This document shows, piece after piece, positions 23,098-32,466 of a stretch of DNA of 64,000 bases. The notes beneath the pieces were generated by a model that was not told the DNA's origin, did no database searches, and saw only the letters and a program-made list of their open reading frames with translations. The stretch is from the NCBI RefSeq assembly GCF_004355225.1, contig NZ_CP037933.1:2604001-2668000 (forward strand), read 5' to 3'. How positions within the stretch are numbered: position 1 is the stretch's first letter; every line of letters starts with the position of its first letter. Made by a program: the position numbers and the translations under genes. Origin of the DNA: Flavobacterium nackdongense (GTDB lineage Bacteria > Bacteroidota > Bacteroidia > Flavobacteriales > Flavobacteriaceae).

Positions 23098-24417
23098 ATG
23101 ATTTACAAAATACTACAATTTACCGACCTCCATTCCGGCGAAGAAGACAAGCAAAAAGTGTTGGAAAATGTAAAATCCAATATTTCTTTTCGAGGGTCCA
23201 ACCTATGGATTTTGGCTTGCGCAATAGTAGTGGCTTCCATCGGATTGAATGTCAATTCGACCGCAGTAATTATTGGTGCCATGCTTATTTCTCCGTTAAT
23301 GGGCCCCATTATTGGAGCAGGATTTGGACTTGGAATGTATGATTCCGAACTAGTAAAAAAAGCTTTAAAAAATCTATTTATCGCTACCATTGTAAGTTTG
23401 GTTGTGTCCACAACTTATTTTTATTTGAGTCCTTTCAAAGAAACCCAATCCGAATTATTGGCCCGAACTTCGCCTAACATTTATGATTTATTAATCGCTT
23501 TTTTTGGCGGACTTGTGGGCGTTATTGCCATTACCAGAGTCGAAAAAGGAAATCCAATTCCAGGTGTTGCCATTGCTACTGCATTGATGCCGCCCTTGTG
23601 TACCGCAGGTTACGGATTGGCCATTGGCAACCTGAGATTCTTTTTGGGCGCCTTATTTCTATATTCTATTAACTGTGTTTTTATTTGCATTTCGACCTTT
23701 CTAATTGTGAAATATTTGAAATACCCCGCTGTAAAACAAGTCGATGCCAAACGCCAAAAACAAATCCGATATGGAATTACAACTCTGACATTGGTTATGA
23801 TGATTCCAAGTGTTTTTTTCGCCTATAAACTTTTCGACGAAAAAAAATACAGCCAAAAAGTAGATCTTTTCATTGAAAATGAATTTACAAGCAAGGGACA
23901 TACCATTGTTTATAAAAAAATTGATTTAAACTCCAGTCCAAAAAACATTGAACTCGCCTTTTTAAGGCACAATTTCAATCCCGCAGAAATCAAATCGTTT
24001 AATAAAACATTAACGGACTACCAAATTGACAATACCGAATTGACCATAAAACAGGATACCACTGATATTAAAAAATACATTTTAGATCAAATCAATTCCG
24101 GTAAATCGAATTTGGATTCAAAAGATATCACGATCAATCAGTTGAAAAAAGAAATTGAATCCAATAAATACAACAATCAAGCTTTGCTAGATGAAATGAA
24201 AATTATTTTCCCTGAAATCGAAAGCGTTTCGATATCCAATCATAATTTTGCTGTCAGTGCCGATAGTTCCTATGTTCGACCTGTTTTGATTTATGGAAGT
24301 AAAACCAATTTATCCGATGAATCAAAACTAAAATTAAAATTGTGGCTGCAAAAAAGGCTCTCCAAAAAAGAAATTGAAATCTACAAACAAGAAAATAATA
24401 AATCAAAAAGCGCTTAA
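23098..24417 (+). CDS. DUF389 (TIGR00341-like) membrane protein
   Basis: A 439-residue membrane protein. The first half has about six hydrophobic helices with the DUF389 signature SIGLNVNSTAVIIGAMLISPLMGPIIGAGFGLG (helices 2-3) and VEKGNPIPGVAIATALMPPLCTAGYGLA. The second half (about 250-439) is a soluble, Lys-rich domain with coiled-coil character (INQLKKEIESNKYNNQALLDEM). The molecular function of DUF389 proteins is not established; transport has been suggested. It has its own promoter and lies 62 nt upstream of the GNAT-nitrilase gene on the same strand. Confidence 0.88.
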   Translation: MIYKILQFTDLHSGEEDKQKVLENVKSNISFRGSNLWILACAIVVASIGLNVNSTAVIIGAMLISPLMGPIIGAGFGLGMYDSELVKKALKNLFIATIVSLVVSTTYFYLSPFKETQSELLARTSPNIYDLLIAFFGGLVGVIAITRVEKGNPIPGVAIATALMPPLCTAGYGLAIGNLRFFLGALFLYSINCVFICISTFLIVKYLKYPAVKQVDAKRQKQIRYGITTLTLVMMIPSVFFAYKLFDEKKYSQKVDLFIENEFTSKGHTIVYKKIDLNSSPKNIELAFLRHNFNPAEIKSFNKTLTDYQIDNTELTIKQDTTDIKKYILDQINSGKSNLDSKDITINQLKKEIESNKYNNQALLDEMKIIFPEIESVSISNHNFAVSADSSYVRPVLIYGSKTNLSDESKLKLKLWLQKRLSKKEIEIYKQENNKSKSA

Positions 24418-24479
24418 TTTATTAGTCCTGTACAGACTCAGCAAACAAAAGTTTTATCAATCTACATTTCAAAAAACTT

Positions 24480-26012
24480 ATGCAAACAAAAATCAAGAAA
24501 GTCGAATTACGTAATTTGCAAATTGAAGATTACAAGGAGCTGAAAAAATCAATGATAATGGCGTATCCTGATATGGAAAACTCCTATTGGAGAGAGCAGG
24601 ATATTGAAAAATTACTCGACATTTTTCCCGATGGGCAATTGGTAATCATCGCCGACGGCATAGTTGTAGGAGCCGCGTTATCTTTAATTTTAGAAGAAAA
24701 ATTGGTGGACAAGAATCCAAATTACGCCAAAATAACGGGGAATTATTCGTTCTCTACACACAACCAAGAAGGTGCGATTTTATACGGAATCGATGTATTC
24801 ATCAACCCTGATTATAGAGGATTGCGTTTGGGAAGACGATTGTATGACGCCCGAAAAGAACTTTGTGAAAAACTGAATTTGAAATCCATCGTTTTTGCGG
24901 GTAGAATCCCAAATTACAACGAACATTCCAAAAAACTGACTCCAAAAAAATACATCGACAAAGTAAAACGCAAAGAACTGCACGACCCGGTCCTTTCCTT
25001 CCAGTTGAGTAATGATTTTCACGTCATGCGAATTATGAAAAACTATCTCGAAGGCGATGTCGATTCGAAAGAATTTGCAGTTTTACTAGAATGGAACAAC
25101 GTTTATTATGACGAAAGCCCCCAATTAATCAACACGCTAAAAAGTGTTATCCGACTCGGATTAATACAATGGCAAATGCGTCCGTTGGCTAATTTGGATG
25201 CTTTATTTGAACAAGCCGAATTTTTTATTGACGCCGTTTCAGGCTACAAAAGTGACTTCGCGCTTTTTCCTGAATTATTCATTGCCCCATTGATGGCCGA
25301 TTACAATCATCTGTCGGAACCAGATGCCATCCGGGAATTGGCTAAATATGCGGACCCAATTCGCAAAAAATTTCAGGAATTTGCCATCTCCTACAACATC
25401 AACATCATTTCAGGAAGTATGCCTTATTTAGAAAACGGCACTTTATACAATGTGGGTTTTCTGTGCAAACGGGACGGAACTTCCGAAATGTATTATAAAA
25501 TTCACATCACGCCGAATGAAGTCTTGCATTGGGGAATGAAAGGCGGCTCGCAAATTAAAACTTTCGACACCGATTGTGGAAAAATAGGCATTATCATTTG
25601 CTATGATGTGGAATTCCCTGAACTCTCAAGGCTATTAGCCGATGAGGAAATGAATATTTTATTTGTACCTTTTTTGACTGATACCCAAAGTGGTTACACC
25701 CGAGTAAAACACTGTTCGCAGGCCCGAGCCATCGAAAACGAATGTTATGTTGCCATCGCCGGCTGCGTCGGAAATCTGCCGAAAGTGAACAATATGGACA
25801 TCCAATATGCGCAAACTGCCCTATTTACGCCGTCGGATTTTGCTTTTCCAAGTACCGGAATAAAAGCCGAAGCGACACCCAATACCGAAATGACACTAAT
25901 CGTGGATGTCGATTTGAATTTATTGAAGGAACTGCACGAGCACGGAAGCGCCCGAATCCTAAAAGACCGCCGAACCGATTTGTATGAAATTAAAAGAATA
26001 AATAAAGTCTGA
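24480..26012 (+). CDS. GNAT acetyltransferase-nitrilase fusion protein
   Basis: A 510-residue two-domain protein. Residues about 1-170 are a GNAT N-acetyltransferase domain (DVFINPDYRGLRLGRRLYDARKEL is the acetyl-CoA loop). Residues about 215-500 are a carbon-nitrogen hydrolase (nitrilase) domain with the Glu265-Lys340-Cys374 triad in LFPELF, YYKIHITP and IICYDVEFPE. Such fusions are known in bacteria and are thought to hydrolyse an amide while transferring an acyl group; the substrate is unknown. The gene overlaps the next one by one base (TGATG-type junction at 26012), so it is cotranslated with the YfiT-like protein. Confidence 0.92.
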   Translation: MQTKIKKVELRNLQIEDYKELKKSMIMAYPDMENSYWREQDIEKLLDIFPDGQLVIIADGIVVGAALSLILEEKLVDKNPNYAKITGNYSFSTHNQEGAILYGIDVFINPDYRGLRLGRRLYDARKELCEKLNLKSIVFAGRIPNYNEHSKKLTPKKYIDKVKRKELHDPVLSFQLSNDFHVMRIMKNYLEGDVDSKEFAVLLEWNNVYYDESPQLINTLKSVIRLGLIQWQMRPLANLDALFEQAEFFIDAVSGYKSDFALFPELFIAPLMADYNHLSEPDAIRELAKYADPIRKKFQEFAISYNINIISGSMPYLENGTLYNVGFLCKRDGTSEMYYKIHITPNEVLHWGMKGGSQIKTFDTDCGKIGIIICYDVEFPELSRLLADEEMNILFVPFLTDTQSGYTRVKHCSQARAIENECYVAIAGCVGNLPKVNNMDIQYAQTALFTPSDFAFPSTGIKAEATPNTEMTLIVDVDLNLLKELHEHGSARILKDRRTDLYEIKRINKV

Positions 26013-26560
26013 TGAAAACTAATTTCGACCTCGAAAAACTAAAATTCCCCATTGGAAAATGTCCAAAAACAGATGATGCATCCCCCAATGATGTGGCAAC
26101 TTGGATAGCGACCATTGAGCAATTTCCGGCGAAAATAAAAAACCTAACTTCCAATCTTTCTGACGAAGAATTGAATTGGATTTACAGACCTTATGGATGG
26201 TCTATCAAGCAAGTGGTGCATCATTGTGCCGATAGTCATATCAATAGTTTCATCCGATTCAAATTGGCTTTGACTGAGGATGTGCCTACTATTAAACCGT
26301 ATGAAGAACAACTTTGGGCTGAACTTGTGGATGGCAATTCGAATGCTATTTCGCCCTCGATACAAATCATTGAAGGAGTTCACGCCCGTTGGGTTCTGCT
26401 TTTGAAAAGCTTAAAAGAAAATGAGTTGAAACGACAATTTATTCATCCTGCCAATATCAAAATCCTGAGTTTGGACGAAACAATTGGTGTTTATGCGTGG
26501 CATTGCAACCATCATTTGGCACATATTGAACAAGCCTTGAAATACAAAGGGCAATTTTAA
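26012..26560 (+). CDS. YfiT-like DinB protein, probable bacillithiol S-transferase
   Basis: A 182-residue four-helix-bundle metal enzyme of the DinB/YfiT family. It opens with the characteristic LKFPIGKCPK (LxYPIGxF in relatives) and carries metal-binding histidines in KQVVHHCADSH (70-75) and YAWHCNHHLAHIEQAL near the C-terminus. In Firmicutes, YfiT/BstA transfers bacillithiol to electrophiles, and Bacteroidota also make bacillithiol, so this role is likely here. The overlap with the GNAT-nitrilase gene suggests a shared detoxification or metabolite-repair task. Confidence 0.85.
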   Translation: MKTNFDLEKLKFPIGKCPKTDDASPNDVATWIATIEQFPAKIKNLTSNLSDEELNWIYRPYGWSIKQVVHHCADSHINSFIRFKLALTEDVPTIKPYEEQLWAELVDGNSNAISPSIQIIEGVHARWVLLLKSLKENELKRQFIHPANIKILSLDETIGVYAWHCNHHLAHIEQALKYKGQF

Positions 26561-26607
26561 AAAATAAAAAACAATTACATTTTAAATAAAATAAATTTCA
26601 AAACTTT

Positions 26608-26680
26608 TTAAACCATTAAGGTATTAAGCAAATTAAGTTTTTCATTCTTCTTAATGAACCTTAATTTTCTTAATGGTTTG
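26608..26680. repeat. AAACCATTAAGG-type long hairpin repeat, copy 2
   Basis: AAACCATTAAG (26610-26620) pairs with CTTAATGGTTT (26669-26679); inner TTAAG/CTTAA blocks extend the stem. It shares its outer arms with 20919-21015. It may act as a transcript-end hairpin for the upstream operon. Confidence 0.65.
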
Positions 26681-26697
26681 ATACAAAACGAAATACT

Positions 26698-27048
26698 ATG
26701 ACTAAAACCTGCCTCGAATGTGGAGAAAAAATTGTGGGTCGCGAAGACAAAAAGTTTTGCAGCGACGGTTGCCGCAACGCCTACAACAACAAAATAAACA
26801 AAGATAGCACCAATTTTATGCGCAACGTCAACAACAAATTGCGCAAAAACTACCGAATTCTTTCGGCTTTGAATGTCGACGGAAAAGGAAAAACGACCAA
26901 GTCAAAACTATTGAGCAAAGGATTCGATTTTGAATTTTTCACCAATATCTTGACCACAAATACCGGAAACACCTATTATTTTGTGTACGACCAAGGCTAC
27001 CGTGTATTAGAAAGTGATTTTTATATGCTAGTCAAAAAAGAAATTTAG
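26698..27048 (+). CDS. Small zinc-finger protein of unknown function
   Basis: A 116-residue protein. The N-terminus CLECGEKIVGREDKKFCSDG followed by CRNAYNN is a four-cysteine treble-clef or ribbon-like zinc site (Cys5, Cys8, then CxxxC), the type found in DUF2116-like proteins. The rest (about 35-116) is basic and contains LRKNYRILSALN and KSKLLSKGFDFEFFTN, resembling a nucleic-acid-binding helix pair, then YYFVYDQGYRVLESDFYMLV. This combination occurs in many Bacteroidota as a conserved hypothetical. It lies 20 nt upstream of the M28 peptidase gene and may be cotranscribed with it. Confidence 0.75.
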   Translation: MTKTCLECGEKIVGREDKKFCSDGCRNAYNNKINKDSTNFMRNVNNKLRKNYRILSALNVDGKGKTTKSKLLSKGFDFEFFTNILTTNTGNTYYFVYDQGYRVLESDFYMLVKKEI

Positions 27049-27068
27049 ATCCCAAATCTACTATTATT

Positions 27069-29435
27069 ATGAAAAAAAGTAATTCCTCCATTTTATCCGT
27101 TTTGTTCATTCTGGGTTTCCTAGGATTTACATTCTTCACGATGATGCCCCAATGGACCGCCGATGAGGATGCTCCACTTGCTGAGTTTTCGACCAAAAGA
27201 GCTTTGGAACAAGTCAAAAACATTTCGCAAAAACCGCATTTTGTAGGTTCCGAAAATCACGATGTCGTCGCCAATTATTTGCTGGAAGAACTCAAAAATA
27301 TGGGCTTGCAAACTTCTGTTCAAGAAGGTTTTGCTTTTTCGGATGGGGGAACTTTGACCAAATGCAAAAATATCTTGGCTCGAATTAAGGGAACCAATAG
27401 CAACAAAGCCTTGCTTTTGCTATCGCATTACGACAGCGCCCCACATTCCTACTCCAAAGGCGCAAGCGATGCAGGTTCGGGCGTGGCAACGATTCTCGAA
27501 AGTGTTCGGGCATTTACCAGCGCCAAAAAACAACACAAAAATGACATCATTATGCTGTTTACCGATGCCGAAGAGTTGGGTTTGAATGGTGCTGCGCTTT
27601 TTGTTACGCAACATAATTGGGCAAAAGAAGTCGGATTGGTTTTGAATTTTGAAGCCCGTGGAAGTTCTGGTCCAAGCTATATGTTGATGGAAACCAATGC
27701 CGGAAATGCTGGATTGGTCAACCATTTTTTGGCTGCCAATGCCAAATATCCTGTTTCGAATTCCTTGATGTACAGTGTTTACAAAATGCTGCCTAACGAT
27801 ACCGATTTGACAGTTTTCAGAGAACAAGGTAATATTCAAGGTTATAATTTTGCTTTTATCGACGGGCATTACAATTACCATACAGCGCAAGATGACTTCA
27901 ACCATTTAGACAAAAACACCTTGGCGCACCAAGGAAAATACTTGGTTCCTTTGTTGGATTATTTTTCGAATGTCGATTTGAATTCGACGCAAACCACAGA
28001 AGACAATGTCTATTTTTCGATTCCTTTTAGCTTCATCAGTTATCCATTTAGTTGGGTTTTGCCAATGGTCATCATTGCTTTAGGACTCTTGTTGTTCTTG
28101 ATATTTATTGGCTTGGGCAAACGAGTTTTGTTCTTTCCAGAAATGGCTAAAGGATTTGTTCCGTTTTTGGGTTCGGTGCTAGTTTCAGGTTTAGTTACCT
28201 TTTTAGGATGGAAATTATTACTGCAGATGTATCCGCAATACAACGACTTGCTCAACGGATTTACTTATAATGGTCACGATTACATAGCCGCTTTTACGCT
28301 CTTGAGTTTGGCAATTTGCTTTGCTTTTTACCAGATTTTCTCCTTCAAAAAAGTGACGATGAACCATTATGTCGCGCCACTATTCATTTGGATTCTCCTC
28401 AACGGATTGATTGCTTTCTTTCTCAAGGGCGCAGGATTTTTGATACTTCCGGTTTTTGCCGGCTTGCTGATGTTGACTGCTTTTGTATTGACACAAAAAT
28501 CAAAATGGATCTTGAACCTCTTTCTGAGCATTCCCGCCTTATTGCTGATTGCGCCATTTATCCAAATGTTTCCCATAGGTTTGGGTTTGAAAATACTGTT
28601 CGGAAGTGCCATTCTCACAACTCTTTTATTTGCTTTACTGTTGCCTGTTTTTGGTTCGTTTACACGAAAGGGAATGGTTTCGTCTATTTTGTTTTTGTTG
28701 GCAATTGGCTTTTTTGCGAAAGCGCATTATTACTCCGGATATGAATCAGGCAAAGCCAAATCGAATAGTTTAGTCTATATTTTGGACGCCGATAAAAACA
28801 AAGCCATTTGGGCGACTTACGACACCAATCTCGATGAATGGACCAAAAGGTATTTGGGCGAAAACCCAAAAGAGGCCAAAGAATTAAGTGGAAATCCTTT
28901 GTCAAGTAAATACAATTCCGGCTTTACTTTTGTGGCTGATGCACCAATAAAAACGCTTTCGAGACCCAATATTGAATTCCTGACAGACAGCATCATTGGC
29001 GGTAATCGTTATCTGAAAATCCGAATCACACCTACTCGAAAAGTCAACCGCTATGAGGTTTTTGCCAATGAAAATGTAGCTATTCGAAATTTCAAAGCCA
29101 ATGGTTTGACGTTATTAGGACAAAAAGGTTCCAAATACGAACGAAAAGGCAGAAAATTGGTGAGCTATTATGTGGTCGATCAACTGCCATTAGAAATCGA
29201 ATTTAATGTTGCCGCCAATAGTATTTTGGATTTGGAATTAATGGAAAGTTCCTTCGATTTGATGACTAATCCACAATTTCAAATGGCAAAACGAGCCTAT
29301 TGGATGATGCCAACGCCTTATGTTTTGAATGATGCGGTGGTGCTAAAACAGAAAATAAAACCGAATAGCAAAGCCTCAATGATAATCGACACTACAACGG
29401 CAAAACCTTCAAAATTGAAAGATAGTCTGAAATAA
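27069..29435 (+). CDS. M28 family membrane aminopeptidase
   Basis: A 788-residue protein with one N-terminal helix (7-24), an M28 zinc peptidase domain (about 45-320), a polytopic membrane section (about 340-565, seven or so helices) and a C-terminal extracytoplasmic beta-rich domain (about 570-788). Zinc and catalytic residues are visible: His120 in SHYDSAPHS, bridging Asp134 in GASDAGSG, Glu168/Glu169 in TDAEELGLNG. It resembles ER-type Fxna/PSMF-like M28 proteins of Bacteroidota that digest peptides at the membrane. The C-terminal Lys/Ser tail (TTTAKPSKLKDSLK) is unstructured. Confidence 0.92.
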   Translation: MKKSNSSILSVLFILGFLGFTFFTMMPQWTADEDAPLAEFSTKRALEQVKNISQKPHFVGSENHDVVANYLLEELKNMGLQTSVQEGFAFSDGGTLTKCKNILARIKGTNSNKALLLLSHYDSAPHSYSKGASDAGSGVATILESVRAFTSAKKQHKNDIIMLFTDAEELGLNGAALFVTQHNWAKEVGLVLNFEARGSSGPSYMLMETNAGNAGLVNHFLAANAKYPVSNSLMYSVYKMLPNDTDLTVFREQGNIQGYNFAFIDGHYNYHTAQDDFNHLDKNTLAHQGKYLVPLLDYFSNVDLNSTQTTEDNVYFSIPFSFISYPFSWVLPMVIIALGLLLFLIFIGLGKRVLFFPEMAKGFVPFLGSVLVSGLVTFLGWKLLLQMYPQYNDLLNGFTYNGHDYIAAFTLLSLAICFAFYQIFSFKKVTMNHYVAPLFIWILLNGLIAFFLKGAGFLILPVFAGLLMLTAFVLTQKSKWILNLFLSIPALLLIAPFIQMFPIGLGLKILFGSAILTTLLFALLLPVFGSFTRKGMVSSILFLLAIGFFAKAHYYSGYESGKAKSNSLVYILDADKNKAIWATYDTNLDEWTKRYLGENPKEAKELSGNPLSSKYNSGFTFVADAPIKTLSRPNIEFLTDSIIGGNRYLKIRITPTRKVNRYEVFANENVAIRNFKANGLTLLGQKGSKYERKGRKLVSYYVVDQLPLEIEFNVAANSILDLELMESSFDLMTNPQFQMAKRAYWMMPTPYVLNDAVVLKQKIKPNSKASMIIDTTTAKPSKLKDSLK

Positions 29436-29477
29436 AAAATTGTGATAATAATTACTAACCACTTAATAGCAATTCTT

Positions 29478-31226
29478 ATGAAAAAATCCATTTTATTCGC
29501 TTTTGCCCTTCTTTTAGTAATGGCATCCTGCAAAAAAAACGAAGCAAGCCCTTCGGCAAAAAATGACAACAGTGCCACCGTATATTACAACGGTGATATT
29601 TTAACTATGGAAGGAGACAATGCCACTTATGCCGAGGCGGTAGTGGTAAAAGACGGAAAAATTACTTTTTTAGGAAGTAAAGACGAGGCGATGAAACAAG
29701 CCGGACAAGGACACGCAATGGTAGATTTGGAGGGCAAAACCTTGATGCCTGGATTTATAGACCCTCATTTACACCCAAATCTTGGTTGTTTTATTTTGAA
29801 TACTAAATTCGCAACTCCATTTGATTGGAGCTTTCCTTGGGGAAAAGTGAATGCGGTTCGAGGTCACAAGGCATTTATTGATAAAATAAAAGAATATGCC
29901 AATGAAATTTCAAATCCTACTGAACAACTAATCGTTTGGGGCTATATGGAACCTTTTCACGGGGAGATGTCGCGGAAAGAATTGGATGGAATTTCTACCA
30001 CACGACCGATTATGGTTTGGCAATATTCAGCACACGAAATGATAATGAATACTGCGGCACTACAATCTTTAGGGATAACTGAAGCACAAACAAAAGGAAA
30101 CTCCCAGATTTTTTATGACAAAGGCAGATTTGTAGAAGCTGGATTTTTCAATGTAGTAGTTCCCAAGTTAGTGCCAACAATGAGAAATGAAAGTGTGATG
30201 AAAATTGCTATGGGAAAACTTCGAGATGTTGCGCATATGGGAGGAATTACTACTCTTGGAGATATGGGAACAGGTTCTTCGGGTGAACTTCTTGGGGATT
30301 ATAAATTTATTGTTGATGGTTTAGAAAATGATGAAACGCCATTTCGGATGCAGCTAACACCCGATGTCAATACTTTAAGCTTAATGAATGGTGGAGATCT
30401 TGAAAAAACCCTGGAAATTGTAAAAGATTTTGAAAAAAAGGGTTCTAAACATATTTTAATTAATCACGCCATAAAATTATACAGTGATGGCGCTTTTTTT
30501 GGACAAGCATTCCAAGTATTGCCTCCAGGATATCTAGATGGTCATACAGGAGAATGGATAATGGATCCTAAGAGATTACATAGGGATATGAAATTTTGGT
30601 GGGACAAGGACTACCCCATTCATATCCACTGTAATGGAAGTTTGGGTCTTTCTTCAATACTCGACGAACTCGAAATATTGCAAAAAGAATCACCTAAAAA
30701 AGATCATAGATTAACCATTGAACATTTTGGTCAGTCGTCACCCGCACAATCAGCGCAAATAGCAAGATTAGGAGCAGTAGTTTCGGCTAATCCCTATTAT
30801 TTATATTCAATGGGAGATAAATATGTCAGTGATAAAGTTCTTGGAAAAGAAAGAGGTTCCGAAATGGTTCGCTTAGGTTCGTTAGTCAAAAACAAAGTCC
30901 CTTTTGCTCTTCATTCTGATTTTACAATGGCTCCAATTCAACCCTTACTTTTGGCTTGGATAGCTGCAAACCGTGTAACTGCCGATGGTACATTAATGGC
31001 TCCTCAGGAAAAAGTGTCTGTTTATAATGCTTTACAAGGAATTACCAGTAATGCGGCTTATATGTTGCGATTGGAAAAAGAAACCGGAAGTATAAAAGTG
31101 GGCAAAAAAGCGGATTTTGTAATCTTAGCCGAAAACCCATTAAAAATAGACCCAATAAAAATCAAAGACATTAAAATTCTAGAAACTGTTTTTGAAGGCA
31201 AAGCATTTCCAATAAAAAATCAATAA
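29478..31226 (+). CDS. Lipoprotein amidohydrolase (YtcJ-like)
   Basis: A 582-residue exported metal-dependent hydrolase of the Amidohydro_3/YtcJ type. The start at 29478 (MKKSILFAFALLLVMASCKK) gives a lipoprotein signal with the lipid-anchor Cys18; an upstream frame start at 29442 would bury the signal peptide. The metal site begins with PGFIDPHLHPN and continues with IHIHCNGSLG and LTIEHFGQ, with ALHSDFTMAP carrying the late aspartate. The substrate is probably an N-acyl or cyclic amide. It follows the M28 peptidase by 42 nt and ends with a clear terminator, so the two may form a peptide-scavenging unit at the cell surface. Confidence 0.9.
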   Translation: MKKSILFAFALLLVMASCKKNEASPSAKNDNSATVYYNGDILTMEGDNATYAEAVVVKDGKITFLGSKDEAMKQAGQGHAMVDLEGKTLMPGFIDPHLHPNLGCFILNTKFATPFDWSFPWGKVNAVRGHKAFIDKIKEYANEISNPTEQLIVWGYMEPFHGEMSRKELDGISTTRPIMVWQYSAHEMIMNTAALQSLGITEAQTKGNSQIFYDKGRFVEAGFFNVVVPKLVPTMRNESVMKIAMGKLRDVAHMGGITTLGDMGTGSSGELLGDYKFIVDGLENDETPFRMQLTPDVNTLSLMNGGDLEKTLEIVKDFEKKGSKHILINHAIKLYSDGAFFGQAFQVLPPGYLDGHTGEWIMDPKRLHRDMKFWWDKDYPIHIHCNGSLGLSSILDELEILQKESPKKDHRLTIEHFGQSSPAQSAQIARLGAVVSANPYYLYSMGDKYVSDKVLGKERGSEMVRLGSLVKNKVPFALHSDFTMAPIQPLLLAWIAANRVTADGTLMAPQEKVSVYNALQGITSNAAYMLRLEKETGSIKVGKKADFVILAENPLKIDPIKIKDIKILETVFEGKAFPIKNQ

Positions 31227-31231
31227 ACAAA

Positions 31232-31267
31232 ATAGTCTGGGCAAATTTGATTTTGTCCAGACTTTTC
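31232..31267 (+). terminator. Amidohydrolase terminator
   Basis: AGTCTGG / CCAGACT stem around GCAAATTTGATTTTGT, followed by TTTTCATTT; weak T tail. Confidence 0.65.
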
Positions 31268-31311
31268 ATTTCTAGTGCAAAAGTTTATTTTTATTCTAAA
31301 ATAGTAGCGAT

Positions 31312-31601
31312 ATGAATCTAAAATGGATAACAATTTCAATAGTTTTTTCATTATTTTTTACAGGCTGTCAGTCCAAAAAAATGGAAGATAAAAAACCTCC
31401 AATTGCTGAAATAAAAACAGCCAATATACAAGATGCAATTCCGTACGCTGTAGCTCAAAATTATTTCGTGAAAAACACTCTCGATGCTATTGCAAACCCG
31501 AAAATTGAAACGGAAAAAGTCTTCAATTCCTATTTTGGCTGAGCCACTACTATGGGCAAAACGGCAAACCTACTGCTATAGATTTTGCAATAGCAAATTA
31601 A
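31312..31601 (+). pseudogene. Broken small lipoprotein gene
   Basis: The first 76 codons encode a lipoprotein (MNLKWITISIVFSLFFTGCQ, Cys19) with the segment PYAVAQNYFVKNTLDAIANP. An in-frame TGA at 31540 interrupts NSYFG, but the frame continues with ATTMG. After a one-base loss near 31558 the next frame continues NGKPTAIDFAIAN up to TAA at 31599. Family members I know read FGxATTMGxNGKPTAIDF without interruption, so this is a nonsense plus frameshift pseudogene that also lacks its C-terminal half. The loss of the rest, next to the restriction-modification system, may mark the insertion edge of that system. Confidence 0.75.
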
Positions 31602-31734
31602 TAACTATATTAGCTGAAATAAGCTGAGTATTTTACAACACGAAGCCACTACAAATTTAGTAAATTTTGGGTTTTGTATTGCTGGTCTTAAGAAGTTCTC
31701 AAAATCTAAAACCAATATTTTAAGTTAAATTTTC

Positions 31735-31742
31735 TATCTTTG
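31735..31742 (+). promoter_or_regulatory. -7 element of the restriction endonuclease gene
   Basis: TATCTTTG (TAnnTTTG), 33 nt before the ATG at 31776. Confidence 0.55.
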
Positions 31743-31775
31743 GTACATTATGGAAATTCAATAAAATCGAATTAA

Positions 31776-32465
31776 ATGAAATTAACAGCGGGACAGTTAT
31801 ATAAAAAATTAGTTACTGACAATAATTTAATCGGACAAAAAGGTAAAATTACCTTTAATTTAATGAATATAACTTTAGAAGTTGAGACTAAAGATACGGT
31901 TGGAAATTTAGTTCAAGAATGGATTAAAGCTTGGATGCTAAAGGAAAATATAGACTTTGGAGATCCGCCAAATACACAAGATTTCCCTGATTTTCAATTA
32001 GATTTAACAGATCCTAAAAAAGGGTTGTTAGAAGTAAAATGCTTTGATTATGATGCCTCTCCTAATTTTGATATTGCTGCGTTTTTAGCCTACAGAAGGT
32101 CACTACTGGAATATCCATTTAGGTTAGATTCTGACTATTTAATAGTAGGTTACTCTATGCAAGGAACTGACATTATTATAAAAGATGTTTGGTTAAAAAA
32201 AGTTTGGGAAATATGCGGACCAAGTGAGCAATGGGCTTTACGATGTAATGTTAAACAAGGAGAACCAACAAATATCAGACCCATAAAATGGTATGATAAT
32301 TCTAGAACAACCTTCAAACCTTTTAATAACGCAAAAGAATTTGTTGAAGCATTTGATAACACTCAAAGACAATGGGCAAGAACATCACGAGATGCCGTAA
32401 CAAGTACTTGGCTAAAAAAAGTAATTAGCGGGTACAAAAAAACAACCGGTAAAGTTTTAATTTGA
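31776..32465 (+). CDS. NgoBV/NlaIV-family type II restriction endonuclease
   Basis: A 229-residue PD-(D/E)xK nuclease. The catalytic signature is PDF (Asp72) ... LLEVKCFD (Glu86, Lys88), followed by SPNFDIAAFLAYRRSLLEYP, which is characteristic of the NgoBV-like family that cuts GGNNCC. It converges tail-to-tail with the cytosine methyltransferase gene, with one base between the stops, an arrangement that favours keeping both together. The predicted GGNNCC specificity is an inference from the family. It has its own promoter, and the base composition is AT-rich compared with neighbouring housekeeping genes, consistent with transfer. Confidence 0.88.
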   Translation: MKLTAGQLYKKLVTDNNLIGQKGKITFNLMNITLEVETKDTVGNLVQEWIKAWMLKENIDFGDPPNTQDFPDFQLDLTDPKKGLLEVKCFDYDASPNFDIAAFLAYRRSLLEYPFRLDSDYLIVGYSMQGTDIIIKDVWLKKVWEICGPSEQWALRCNVKQGEPTNIRPIKWYDNSRTTFKPFNNAKEFVEAFDNTQRQWARTSRDAVTSTWLKKVISGYKKTTGKVLI

Positions 32466-32466
32466 T

